The notes under the pieces were generated by a model, which was not told the DNA's origin, did no database searches, and saw only the letters and a list, made by a program, of their open reading frames with translations. 64,000 nucleotides of DNA from positions 1,314,001 to 1,378,000 of the forward strand of contig JASPKZ010007294.1 of NCBI GenBank assembly GCA_030220185.1. The letters are read 5' to 3'. This document shows, piece after piece, positions 35,890-47,169 of the stretch. How positions within the stretch are numbered: the first letter of the stretch is position 1; each line of letters opens with the position of its first letter. Both the position numbers and the translations under genes were made by a program. Origin of the DNA: Diploptera punctata. Its lineage: Eukaryota; Arthropoda; Insecta; Blattodea; Blaberidae.

Positions 35890-36175
35890 AATTTTTAGTT
35901 TAATTAATTGTCATAAACCGGAATCCCATGAAAATTTATTTTTTTACGATATTTTTAGTGTCTAGGCAAGAATATAATTATATATTTTTAAAATTATTAT
36001 TATCTAACATTATTACAATATATTTGAATATTTTAATATAGATAAATAGTTACAGTTAATCGTATCCTTCTCATATTTTTTGGATAAATTACAGTATGGT
36101 AAGATTACAAAATTGTGATTAATATTTTACAGAATAAGATGAAAATGTAAATATCTTTAAATTAGATACTATTGT
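35890..36175. other. AT-rich spacer, nothing recognised
   Basis: No feature recognised. Confidence 0.5.
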
Positions 36176-36344
36176 AGAAGGGTAGGGTGGGGCTATTTAA
36201 ATCAATTTAACTTTAGTCTCAATTCACACCCAAATAATTTATATTTTGAAAGCTTTATTATCATTATATATTTACCTACTGGAAAATAACAATAGGGTTG
36301 TAAGGGGTAGTGACGTGTGTATAACTTCTCCTACCCAATTCTCA

Positions 36345-36510
36345 TCCTCACCTTCTCGTGGTACAACCCGTTTTCACAAACGAGTCTCTGAGGACCGAGT
36401 CACGGCGGTATAACCGTTCCATCGGGTACTGTGTAAATGCAGTATCCTAATGTCTGTCCAGAGACTAAAAGGTAGCAGCCCTACCACTGGACTACTTAGC
36501 GTCGGGCCAG
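36345..36510 (-). mobile_element. Possible tRNA-derived SINE nested in the pogo-like element
   Basis: On the minus strand aagtagtccagtggtagggc (36480-36500) resembles a tRNA D-arm/A-box, and the segment is GC-richer than its surroundings. No clear B box was found; single copy. Confidence 0.3.
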
Positions 36511-36682
36511 TAACTTATCCTAGGGAACTTCAAAACTACTTTCAAGTCTCAACACGAAAAAATCCAGAAGGAATTGAAATATGACGACCCACAGCAAAGA
36601 AATATGGTTTCAAAAGACTTTTGGATGGTGTTTCTCTTGAGGCCGAAACAGGTCAACAAATTGCCTAAATTCGTGAATGTAC

Positions 36683-36710
36683 TATGATGATGATGATGAT
36701 GATGATGATG
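36683..36710. repeat. (GAT)n microsatellite
   Basis: Nine or so gat units; the cause of a poly-Asp open frame that is not a gene. Confidence 0.95.
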
Positions 36711-36999
36711 AAAATAACAATATTAGTTTTAGTGCATGGCTGTGTTTCAGGGTAAATAGATATTGTAGAGCGCTGCAAAACATTGATTTGTCTGAAATGG
36801 TGGGGCAATTTGGATCATTGGTGGGGCTATTCGGATCACATATTTTTTATCAGTTGTAAACTAAAATTCAAGTCCTCAGTGTTTGTAAATCACAAATGTT
36901 ACATAAATATACACTCATAACTTCAACCACTGATACATAACAATTAAACACATTTCCCACATGTAAATTGTTTACGTCCAGATGCTCCAACGCACACTT

Positions 37000-38764
37000 C
37001 ATGGTACTACTTCTTGCATGAATCACATCTTATCCAGTCACCTTTTGGAAAATACTTTTTATCAAAATATTTGGCCCCGCAAAAACCACAAGGTTCATCT
37101 TCATTTTCAGAAGCTTCTTGTAATTCTTCCTTATCGCAACTGCTGGAGTTTACTTCTTTTTTCCAAACAATCATCTTGCCTTTTGCGTTTTGATTTGTTG
37201 GTTTTTTAACAATTGCACCTTTCTCTAATTGCAACTTTCTTATTGCTCTGATTTTCTCACCATTTTGCGGGGATGTGAAACAAGAAGCAGCCTGTTTTTG
37301 TTCATTTCTATTTTTCTTGCTTTTGCTTTCTTATGAGTGGGGAGAAATGCTGAGAATCACGTAGGCATAGGACAATCAGTAGGTGATGATGTTGTAGGGA
37401 TTTCACCACAATTTTCAGAATTGAGATCATTCAGATAGACATTCCGATTGTAATTGGAAGATCCTGTAAGAGGAGGTGTTTCATTAGAAGATCCCGGAAG
37501 TGGAATTATTCAGTGTCAACAACAGTAGGCGTACAAGTTTCCAAATGAAATGTCTCTGAAGGGAGGAACTTGTGATCTGGTATTCTGTTGCAAGGGAAAA
37601 TTTATGTAGTTTCAAATCCTTTTACTGCATTTCCTACTGTTGCCCCTTTCTTCCATGCTTCATTAAAAATCTTTACAAATACAAACTTGGTTATTGAAGA
37701 TGCTGGATTGTTATGGACGAATGATGTGGCCTCTTGGTGGTAAAACGTTTTGAGGGATTTAAAAACTGTTCTGTGAAGAGACTGCAACACATGCGTAGTG
37801 TCAGTGGGAAGGCATACTAACTCAATGTTGTTTTGTACACAATAATCAAGGCATTGGAGGGAATGACGGAATGCATGGCCACCCAATATAAACAATTTTT
37901 TCCTTGAGCACGATGAATTAAAAATGATGAAGCCATAGTAAAAGGCGATCTTCGTTCATTACTTTTAGATATTTTTTCACTTTCAGACATTTGTACCGTT
38001 GTTCCGGTTGGCATTCCTTGTTTATTCTTCACGCATTCTTTGCCCTTTAAAATTACAAAGAGAGGAATGAACACTCTAGTGGCACTGCAACAGGCAACAA
38101 CAGTAACATTCTCACCTCTCTCCAAGTTATTTAAGGAAATTACTTCTCTTTTCCCCTTTTCGGCAATAATTTTTGATGGCTTGTTGTTCATAGGAAACCC
38201 GCTTTCATCCACGTTGTACATTCAATGGGGATTATTGTGGACATCAAAATCAACTGCTACTTGATTCAACAATTCATAAAAATTGTCAGCAGCCTCCGTA
38301 TTCATTCCTACTGCTCTCGCCCTTGACAACCCTCCTGGTTCCTTAAGAGAAATATCGGTATGGCGATTAATAAAATATATAAGCCAGTCTTTGCCCGCTA
38401 TCTTGGTTTCATCACTCCAAGGAACGTTAATATTATAGAATTTTGCATAGCGATAAACTGCCTGTCTAATACTAATGGGCGTGGGGCCAAACCCACGATT
38501 GCTTAAAGATTTGGGTCTCCTGTTTAAAATATAGTAACGTTAGGTGCCCTATATGTGACTCCACTTTTATATAAAAATTCTCCCCTTCATTATTTTGTCT
38601 TGCGTCCTGAATTCTTCTCTGAAGTGTTGTACATGGAACTTCAAAAATTTCTGCAGCTCCACGAATACTTAAGTGACCATTAAGTGTATTAGATATGGCC
38701 TGGCGTAAATGTTCCTTCTCCCACTGTAAATAGGCATATTTCCGTTTATATTTACTCACCATCT
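37000..38764 (-). pseudogene. Pogo-like transposase: HTH, DDE and C-terminal PHD-type finger
   Basis: Minus-strand order: 38762-38472, beginning MVSKYKRKYAYLQWEKEHLR with the psq/CENP-B-type helix-turn-helix HLSIRGAAEIFEVPCTTLQR; 38221-37817, beginning MYNVDESGFPMNNKPSK with the first catalytic Asp; 37895-37602 with FILGGHAFRHSLQCLDYC and LPTDTTHVLQSLHRTVFKSL. Compared with the family's LLDNH/LDGH and QPLD motifs, the second catalytic Asp is Gly (LGGH) and the third is His (SLHR). The tail, 37234-37007, carries CGFCGAKYF..GDWIRCDSCKK, a PHD-like zinc finger cut by a stop, with EVCVGASGRKQF downstream. It is split over several frames and so is dead. Confidence 0.85.
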
Positions 38765-39259
38765 AAATACAATTAAAAAAATAAGCAAATTTGAAATTTT
38801 TTCATGTGATTCAATTAGCCCCATAGGAAGTGACTGTCTTCAAGTAAATTGTATCTCATGTAGTTCTTATGGTTACCAAGAGAATTCGCCAGTTGTATCA
38901 CAGAACAGCGCAGACACGTATACACTTCTAAACAACATATAGGTTGGAAGGTATAACTACGTAAATTCAATATCAAATCTTATTTTATGTGCTTTGGAAA
39001 ATATATAGCGTTAAAAACAAAGCACCTAGCCATTATCTCTATGTCTTTGAAGTCTTCTTGAAGCTTAAAATACTTGTAACCTTGCACCTAAGCACGAGAA
39101 TAACATGTACAACTGATACCAACAAATTGTCACTAATAATGGCTGCCTATATATGCAACGGCTTGTGCAGTAGATTAAAATCTTAATTTGATCCAAAAAG
39201 CCGCGTGATTCAAAAAGACCCACAGTACCCTATGAGCTAAAAGTAATAAATACTCTTCT

Positions 39260-39265
39260 AAAAAA
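39260..39265 (-). terminator. Pol III terminator of tRNA-Tyr
   Basis: A run of six T on the minus strand directly follows the discriminator base of the tRNA. Confidence 0.85.
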
Positions 39266-39356
39266 TCCTCCGGGCCGGATTTGAACCAGCGACCTATGGA
39301 TTACTGAAATTGTATATAACTACAGTCCACCGCTCTACCAACTGAGCTACCAGAGG
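39266..39356 (-). tRNA. tRNA-Tyr: tRNA-Tyr (GUA anticodon) with an 18-nt intron
   Basis: Minus-strand sequence folds as a full cloverleaf. The acceptor cctctgg pairs with ccggagg in seven pairs (one G-U), with discriminator A. The D-arm is gctcagttggtagagc (A box), the anticodon stem gtgga/tccat, and the T-arm gctggttcaaatccggc holds the B box. The anticodon GTA lies at 39323-39321. An 18-nt intron (39319-39302) sits one base 3' of the anticodon, the standard position for eukaryotic tRNA-Tyr. A T6 run follows directly. All structural and promoter elements are present, so this looks like a functional nuclear gene delivering Tyr at UAU/UAC codons. It is the only clear host gene in the window. 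Confidence 0.96.
39302..39319 (-). other. tRNA-Tyr intron
   Basis: The sequence ttatatacaatttcagta on the minus strand lies between positions 37 and 38 of the tRNA. Removal restores a 73-nt tRNA with a seven-base anticodon loop. Confidence 0.9.
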
Positions 39357-39369
39357 ATATAATATTAAT

Positions 39370-40905
39370 TTCTTACAACGATGTACTAAAAAGTCGATAC
39401 GTCCGCAACCTATTATTCCGGTCTTCATTTTTTAACGCCCTGATGATCCTGGCCAGGATCCTAGAAAGCGTTTATGACATTATTGTATTGTCATTGGTTC
39501 TTTACAAGTATACAAAGTTTCAAGTCGATCCAATGTTTTATGTGGGTGAAAACCGTGTTGAAAGATTCCGTTACATAGATAGAAAGATACAGGTCAAGCT
39601 AATATAAAACTTGTAATAAACGGATTTCCTTATTTTATTCTTCTTATAATGTAATTGTAATATTTTAATTTTGGAAATATTTTCTTGTTGTGGCTGAACC
39701 TTGCTTTGTAAAATACAAAACAAAAAAATACATTAAAAGTTTATATTTAAGACAATGGATTTGTTCAGAGAAGTTATATTCCTTATTTCGTCACAAGAGA
39801 AATGAAGAGAGTAGACAAATCTAAGAACAGACGAAATCAATAGAAAATCAATAAGAAATTGTCGTAAGACGAGAATGTAAAATTAAAAAAGAATGGAGGA
39901 TCTCCGCTTACCGAGAAAAGTTTCCAGTAATCTTCAAGAGGAAAGAGAAGTGCTGGGCGACATCCTGAACTTCCACGGAGGGAACGGGAAGGGATTATCT
40001 GCAGAAACTGTGATGATGATGATGATGATGATCAGTTAAATAACTTGAAGTGCAATGATTATATTTAAATTAGATAATTTTAAATCATTAGAGTTGTTTA
40101 AACAGGAGAAGTAAAATGTAAATAATTTAAATGGGCGGCCATGGCCATCGTGTTCTTGTGGTAAAACCAGAAGTAAAGTTATAATTGTATTTATTAGACT
40201 GCAAATAGAGATATGTTGTGCTTCAGGGCTTAAACTGAAGCAACATGAGTCATGTTCCTGCTTTCAGTAATAAACTTACATTGATTGCTGCCCGTAACTT
40301 TACTATCACCCACATAAACCACGAGACCTCACTAGCCTTAATTTATAACAACATTTCTCCTGCCTCATTTGAATGCGCCCCAGAGCAAGGGAAAATAGTA
40401 AAAAGCATAAACGATTATAATAAATCAGTCAAGAATCTGAGAAAATCCGCTAGAGGTAAAAAATAAAAACAGTTCGAAATATTAGTTCCGTTGTGCGACT
40501 CAACATTCATCACTATACCCGTAACATGAAGAATAGTTACCGGAAATACAAACAAAGCATGTACAAACTTGCAATTTACAGATAAAGTGATGGTAATTGT
40601 TGCAGGCGAGTTATTTATGAGATCATTCTGTAGCCAGGTTGTCCAGATACACAGATTGTCTACAATTCTTCTGGAACTAGCAATGCAAGGTATTTCATCA
40701 CCTAGTTGTTAACGTGGACAGGAACATACATTACTTCTTTCTTTAAAACTTGTTTATCGTTCATTCCACGCGAATATGAACATAACATAGAAACTATGTG
40801 TGATTTATTAGACATCAGAATATCCGACAACTACAGTAGTCTGCACAGTTACTAACTAATGAGGCTACGAAATTATAAGTTTGAATTATATCACGTTACA
40901 AATTT
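39370..40905. other. Spacer with (GAT)n at 40011-40030 and a repeat-like segment near 39430-39610
   Basis: The segment gatgatcctggccaggatcc to about 39610 is GC-richer and resembles an interspersed repeat edge. A 73-codon frame at 40245-40466 has no recognisable domain. Nothing else seen. Confidence 0.45.
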
Positions 40906-40909
40906 GAAA

Positions 40910-41425
40910 ATAAAAAAAATATCTAGTTCAGAAGATGGTCTACAGAAATCGCTCTTTCTGTTAAATAATATTATACAGAAATATAATTTCAAAATATCAA
41001 TAATTAAAACGAAAATCCTAGCATAAGGGATCAGATACGTAAGAGCTAAAATAATTCTGGATGGGAGACCCATTGAACAAGTGAACCATTTTAAATACCT
41101 GGGTTATGAAATCTCCTATTTTAAAAATGAAGATATATTTAACAAACTTAATAAATTTAATTATATATGTGGAACAATCAAAAGGATATTTAAAAGCACA
41201 AGAAAAGAAACAAAACTAAAATTTTATAAAGTAGTGGCTGTCCCCTTACTATTGTATGGTAGCGAATTTTGGGTTTTAACTAAAAGAGAAGAGAAGATCA
41301 TAGAAGCAGCTGAAATGAGGTTTCTGAGAAGTGTGGCTGGTTGCAAACTTCTAGATAAGAGAAGAAGTGAAGATATTAGAAATGAGCGAAATATCTTCAA
41401 ACTCTTAGATAGGGAGCAAATGGTT
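40910..41425 (+). mobile_element. LINE RT C-terminal fragment
   Basis: Translation reads LFLLNNIIQKYNFKISIIKT, ILDGRPIEQVNHFKYLGYEI, KLKFYKVVAVPLLLYGSEFW, IEAAEMRFLRSVAGCKLLDK and RRSEDIRNERNIFKLLD. This is the RT thumb and C-terminal zone of a LINE related to those at 24.1 and 57.8 kb. It stops abruptly at about 41425, where the 5' part of the next LINE begins. Confidence 0.78.
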
Positions 41426-41789
41426 GGTACGGCCTCGAGAAGGGTACAGATGCCGACTATGTATACCTTAATAAATCTCGAGTAATGCCTCTGTGACTTT
41501 TTTAGCAGCTCTGCCAGCAAGTCCTAATCCTACGTTCTCGTCGTGCGCCCTGACTGCAGTCGTAATAGACTGTAGCTAACAGGATGGGACGAAAGGCGAG
41601 TTCTCAGCGCCTTAAAACTCAGACCTGTCAGCTAAGGGAGCAAACCCTAAAAAACAACCAGGTCCTCCATGTCTGGCGGTTAGGCGTCAGGCTGGCAACC
41701 TGGCCCTGGAAAAAAGTATATCGCTACGTACTTCAGTAAAATATGTCAGCCGGATGGATTTTAAATATTACAGACTTAAGCTACGAAAA

Positions 41790-42540
41790 CGGACCTTTGC
41801 TATTGGCACATAGAATGTTCAAGGCTTGAATACCAAAGAACAAGAAGTAATAGATGAGATTACAGCAATGAATGCAGATATTATTGTTCTCTCGGAAACA
41901 AAAAAGAAAGGGAATGGACAGGAACAATTATGAAATTATACACATATCTGGAGTGGAGTACCAAAAACTAGTAGAGCAAAAAGAGGTATATCCATTTTGA
42001 TAAAAAATAATTTGGTAAAAAGTATAGTGTCTTGGGAAAAAATTGATGAAAGAATTATTAAATTAAATCTCAAACTTTTTGGGATAGAGTTTATAATAAT
42101 AGGTGTATATGCCATAAAAAAGGATGCAACAACCGTAGAGAAAAATGAATTTTTTGACAAACTGTCAGAAATTTTGGACAAAATAAAAAAACATCAAGAA
42201 GTAATAATAACAGGAGATTTTAATAGTCGAGTAGGAAGTAGAATGAAGAATGAAAGATGAAGTGATTGGCCAACTTGGGGAAAAAGTGTTAAAATGACAA
42301 TGGAGATAGATTGATAAGTTTGTGTAAACAACATGGCTATATGATAATGAACAGTTTCTTCCAACATCGGGAAATACATAAATACACATGGGAACAGTCA
42401 ACAAAAAGTCTCAAATCAATAATTGATTATATAATTGTGAAACAAAAACGTGATATGATAGTGAAAGATGTTAGAGTGTATAGAAAACCAGATTGCGGAA
42501 GTGATCATTATATGCTTTTGGAAAAATTCATATTAACAAG
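41790..42540 (+). pseudogene. RTE-type endonuclease domain, frameshifted
   Basis: Blocks in order: FAIGT.NVQGLNTKE (41795), IIVLSETKKKG (catalytic Glu), KRGISILIKNNLVKSIVSWE, ITGDFNSRVGS (GDFN box), then in a second frame HKYTWEQSTKSLKSIIDYII and PDCGSDHYMLLEKF (SDH box). All active-site boxes are present but split by a stop and a frameshift near 42258. Confidence 0.8.
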
Positions 42541-43203
42541 TAGAAAAAAAAAACAAAATATTGAAGTAACGGAAGACAGAATAAATACAACCCTTTTGAA
42601 TGAACAAAGATATAATGTAAGCTTACTCTATGATGAGAGTATAACATATATTTTCAATCAAAATTAAAACAAAAACTTATTTTAAATTTAAATAAATCTT
42701 CAGTGAAAATGTATGATCAATTAAAGGAAAGTATACATTCATCAGCTTTAGAAGCACTTGGGACAGAAAATCTAGAATTAAAAAGAAATAATGAATGGTT
42801 TAATCACGATATTAAAAAAAAATTAGTAGAAGAAAAAAAGAAAGCACGGATGAAATGGTTATCAGATCACTCAACAACATCTCGAAATGAATATATCACT
42901 TTAAAACATAAAACAAAGGTGGAAGTGAGAAGAACAGAAAATGAGTACTGGGATAATATATGCTCTAATATAGATCATTCGATTGGATATGCTAGATCAA
43001 AAGAAACTTGAAAAAACATTACAAAATATCAGGAAATCAGAAAGAAAGAAGATAAATATCCAGTTGATAAGACCATCAGAATGGATGCAACATTATAAAG
43101 GTTTACTTCAAGAAAATAGAAACGAGTTTCAACTTCAAGATACGGATGTAGAATATAAATTTGACACTCCAGAGATAACAGAAGATGAAGAAAAAAAAGA
43201 GCT

Positions 43204-44581
43204 TTGAAAGAGGCAAAAAATGGGAGAGCACCAGGACCAGGAAATATTCAGACGGAACTCCTAAAACATGGAGGAGATATTTTAGTAATATTTTTAACAA
43301 AACGTTTTAATAAAATTGAAATTGGAGACGATATCCCAGAAGACTGGAATTTATCGTATATTATTCCTATTTTTAAAAAAGGTGATAAAAACCTGTGTTC
43401 CAATTATAGAGGTATAAGTGTTTTACCTTCAACAGCTAGGATTTTAGTAAAATTATAAATTTTAAACTTAAGGAGATAAAAGATAACTTAAGAGAAGAAC
43501 AATGTGGATTCCGGAGTGGAAGATCGTGTATTGATAATATTTTCTGTATTAGACAATTACAAGAGAAAATCCTAGCAAAAAATAAAGAACTACATATGAC
43601 CTTTATTGATTTAGAGATGGCAAATGATAGTGTACCTCGACAATTGTTATGGACGGCAATGAGAAATATGAATATCTGTGATAAATGGATTAATATTGTT
43701 AGGAGGATCTATAGTAATACAAAAGCTAAAGTAAAAATACAGAATAATTTAACAGAGGAATTCACAGTGAATAAAGGCCTTAAGCAGGGATGCAGTTTGT
43801 CATCAATTCTTTTTAACATTTATTTAGACCAGGCTCTTAATTTATGGTATAAAAATGTTCTGAAATGGGTATTCCTATAGGAGGAAAAGTACTGCATTCA
43901 TTGTTGTTTGCAGATGATCAAATAATTTTTGCAGGGGATGAAGATGATATGAAATATATGATAAATAAACTAATGGAAGAATATAAAAAATGGGGACTGA
44001 ATATAAATTTACAGAAAACAGAATATATGTGTTTGGGAAAGGATGTGGATGACCTCATACTCGAAACAGGGAAAATAAAAAAATGTGAATTTTTTAAATA
44101 TCTTGGGTCAATAATTACAAGTTTCGGTACCTGTGAGAGAGATGTACAGACTAAAATTGCAATGGCAAAAAATGCAACTAAGACATTACATGGAATAATT
44201 TGGAACAAAAATATTACAAAGGAAACTAAAATGAAAATTTATAAGAGCATAATACAGAATATTTTGTCATATGGAAGTGAAACTTGGTCTTTGACGGAAT
44301 TACAAAAGAATAAAATTAGAACAGTTGAATTTGATTATTTTAGAAGAAGCCTCCAAAAAACAAGACAGGATAAAATAAGAAATGAATTCCTTTGGAGAGA
44401 AATGAATGTCACCACATCTGTTGTTAAGAGGATTGAAAATCAAACGCTTAAATGGTATGGCCATGTACAAAGAATGGAAAATGAAAGATGGCCAAAACAT
44501 ATATATACCAATGGTCACCCCCTGGAAGAAATAAACGTGGTAGACCAAGATGGAAATGGAAAACCTACGTCAGAACAATAA
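43204..44581 (+). pseudogene. RTE-type reverse transcriptase, three open segments
   Basis: Segment 43204-43458 has GPGNIQTELLKHGGDIL and CSNYRGISVLPSTARIL. Segment 43596-43880 has FIDLEMANDSVPRQLLWTAM and KGLKQGCSLSSILFNIYLDQ. Segment 43865-44581 has LLFADDQIIFAGDED with an intact FADD catalytic motif, then GLNINLQKTEYMCLG, FKYLGSIITSFGTCE, ILSYGSETWSL and VKRIENQTLKWYGHVQRMEN, ending at 44581. The catalytic site survives; one frameshift near 43865 and stops upstream break the ORF. Confidence 0.85.
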
Positions 44582-44699
44582 TGGAGGATAGGAATTTGGA
44601 AGAGGGAGATTGGAATGATAGAGATAAATGGAAACTGAAGACGGCAAACCTATAAGTGGGGGAAAGCCGAAGAAGAAGAAGAAGATAGAATAAAATAAT

Positions 44700-45485
44700 C
44701 TAGAAAAAAATTGAAAGAATCATTCAATAGTAAGGTCATACTGACTCCCGTAAACTTCCCCTCCATTTTTTTCTCTACTTCGTTATCGTCACACTCCAAC
44801 CTGCAAACACCAGTTCTTTGTTGAGTGCTGCATACTGATATGGAAAAATTTAACAAGTAAGTATCTATATTTTGGAACAGTTCTGTAACATTATCTTCAC
44901 TTTGAGACCCATCCCCCGTCACGTTATAGAAGCGTTCGATTCACTTGCGCTCGGAGTACAGTGTTTTAATGGTTGAACGTCACAGATCTAGCCTACATTA
45001 ACTCGACTGTAAACTTATGCCCCAAATGGCCAATCTCGTGTCAATTAATTTTGTTTTACAACCAACGACAGTTGTGTTTCACCTCGCTCTTTATCGAATT
45101 CTCTTTACAACCTCCTGCTTTTGTGATAAAGAAACCTGCTCCTTTTTAATACCCTGAACAGGTCAAAGCATTATTTTGCAGTGACCGACTCTCCAACAAA
45201 TACATTGAATGAACAGATTCCTCCGAAATACACATTAGATAATTGTGTGTTCAATAATTGTGTTTTTAAATAATGATTTTACTGAGTTGCTTACTTAAAA
45301 AATTATCAATACCCTATAATGTTGGTTATATATTATAATATAATATACAGTTTGATGTGTTTCATTTTTTCTCCACTAGGGTGTATTCTTACATTATTGT
45401 GATCCTATTTGGTAATAAATAATATGATAAAGTTGCACCGAATAAACAAATGAAACATAACCACACGTTTCTGATTAAATATATC
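44700..45485. other. Spacer, nothing recognised
   Basis: A 90-codon minus-strand frame (44922-44650) has no recognisable domain. Confidence 0.45.
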
Positions 45486-45489
45486 TATT

Positions 45490-46330
45490 CTATCTATCTA
45501 TCTTCGGGTTTTTACAGCTGCTGCCGTCTTCCCGTGCCAAACCTCCAAAGCCTACGGTCTTGGGCATCTTCGATGCTTAGCCCTCTAGCTTGCATTACTG
45601 TCTTCATGTTTTCCTTCCATGTTAACCTTGGTCTTCCTCTTTTCTTCTTTCTGTTAGGATGCCATTCATATAGTTGCTTTGGCCATCGCTCATCTTCCAT
45701 TCTTAAAACATGTCCTAACCACTTTAATTCCTTTTCCTCAATTCTTTCAATTATGCTTTCTTCTGCTTCCATTTTGTTTCTAATTTCCTTATTTGTGACA
45801 CGTTCTAATTTAGTCTTTCTGGCACTTCTTCGTAAATAATCCATTTCTAGAGCTATTAGTCTATTCTTGTAGTACTTATTGATTGTCCATACCTCACTTC
45901 CGTACATTGCAACAGATTCCACCAATGTTTTACCAATATATTTTTTTGTGTCTTTCCAAATATGTTTATCCCACCATATGGAATTTAATGATGATATTAT
46001 TTTGCTACTCAATTCAATTCTATGTTTTATGTTCTCTTGCCTATACCTTCGATGTTATCCATAATGATTCCCAAATATTTAGTTTGTTTCACTTGCTTTA
46101 TTTGGATTCCATCTTCCAATACTAAGTTTTCTCTTTCATTGCTATTTATTGCCAGATATTCTGTTTTTTGTAAATTTACTGTGAGACCCCATGATTCATA
46201 TGTGCTTTTCAACCTTTTTATCATGAATTCCATATCAAAATTGTCTTGCGCTAAAACCAGTTGATCATCGGTAAATTGTAATGTCAGCAAAAATCTATTG
46301 CCTATTGGGATCCCCATACCTTTGCAGCTT
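45490..46330 (-). mobile_element. RTE-type LINE 3' end, 5'-truncated
   Basis: Minus-strand frames: 46317-46027 reads MGIPIGNRFLLTLQFTDDQL (catalytic FADD changed to FTDD), GLTVNLQKTEYLAI and TKYLGIIMDN; 46012-45512 reads KTLVESVAMYGSEVWTINKY, LEMDYLRRSARKTKLERV, ELKWLGHVLRMEDERWPKQL and RKKKRGRPRLTWKENM. The 3' tail is gatagatagataga near 45490. It is related to the LINE at 41.4-44.7 kb but clearly a different family. The upstream RT and endonuclease are absent. Confidence 0.85.
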
Positions 46331-46439
46331 TGTTTCCATTTCGTTAATATAAATATATAAATATTTTAAAATACCGGTAACTATATTTAAATAATCATTT
46401 TGAGTAAACAGCTTAATTATATTCGTTAAACTGTCTTAA

Positions 46440-46580
46440 CAAATGTCACTCTTGATTTCATAATCCTCTAGATAAATTCACGAGTCACTTATGTAGAGGA
46501 TTTGGAAATCACTCGTGACATTACTTATGATACCTTTCAAGTGAATTTATCTTGAGATAATTTAGACGAGTTGTATTTAT
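46440..46580. repeat. Imperfect inverted-repeat segment, possible small MITE
   Basis: The words ctagataaattcacgagtca and actcgtgac, then caagtgaatttatcttgag, are partly reverse complementary across about 130 bases. No clear target-site duplication was found. Confidence 0.35.
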
Positions 46581-46584
46581 TTTA

Positions 46585-47165
46585 ACTATTTATATTTTAA
46601 AACTATTGATTCATAATATTTTTATGAACTGGTACTCACTACTATAGGAATCATATATCAAAATAAAGTAATATACGGTAAAATAGTGCGCTTGTGAGTG
46701 TTGATACGATATATGAATGTTCAGGCCACTAACTAATTTGCGTTAATAGTCAAGGAAGAGAAGGTCGGTATTAAAAAGATATTTCGGAGTGAAATAAACA
46801 TTATACTTTTGTTCAAATTTTTTTTACAAATTGCATCATTATAGGCTAATATCGGCAACTACCAATGTTTACATTGCACTGTTCTGAAGAATTAAAAACA
46901 ATCAATGTAGATGCGATAACAAAAAGTGATGTTACATAAACGATAAAACTGCGAAAAGAGGGGCAGAAGTGATTCGAATAAATTCGTTATGTTTTTATAT
47001 CGGGTTGGTACGTTTTTTCATGCGTTGAAATCAACCAAATCCAGCTCTATGATTTTCTGCCTATAAATATTGTGTTCATATTGAGAGAACAGTCCAGTAT
47101 GACATCTTTAGGGATGAACTTTTTATCGATTATTCAATATTTGGCCTCTCGTTTCCTGCATCTAT
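46585..47165. other. AT-rich spacer, nothing recognised
   Basis: No feature recognised. Confidence 0.5.
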
Positions 47166-47169
47166 CCTC

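Larger units (their letters stand above)
36181..39226 (-). mobile_element. Pogo-like DNA transposon with terminal inverted repeats
   Basis: The left end agggtagggtggggctattt and the reverse complement of the right end agggtactgtgggtcttttt match imperfectly and continue to aatca. The motif gtggggc.attt.gatca recurs at 36800-36840 inside the left end. The minus-strand transposase pseudogene fills 37000-38764. Exact ends are uncertain by several bases. A SINE-like segment at 36345-36510 seems to be nested inside. Confidence 0.7.
41430..44690 (+). mobile_element. RTE-type LINE, nearly full length, decayed
   Basis: The 5' untranslated part (about 41430-41790) contains accaggtcctccatgtctgg and ggcaacctggccctgg, typical of RTE leaders. 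The endonuclease is at 41790-42540, a linker at 42600-43180 and the RT at 43200-44600. The 3' end is a gaagaagaagaagaaga tail near 44690. Stops and frameshifts separate the frames (for example 42258, 42666, 43010, 43206 and 43456). Confidence 0.85.

Noticed and set aside
40245..40466. 73-codon frame as a host gene
   Set aside because: Starts with ATG and is mixed in composition, but I recognise no domain, splice context or homologue.
41936..42404. Minus-strand frames opposite the LINE endonuclease
   Set aside because: Shadows of the plus-strand RTE coding sequence.
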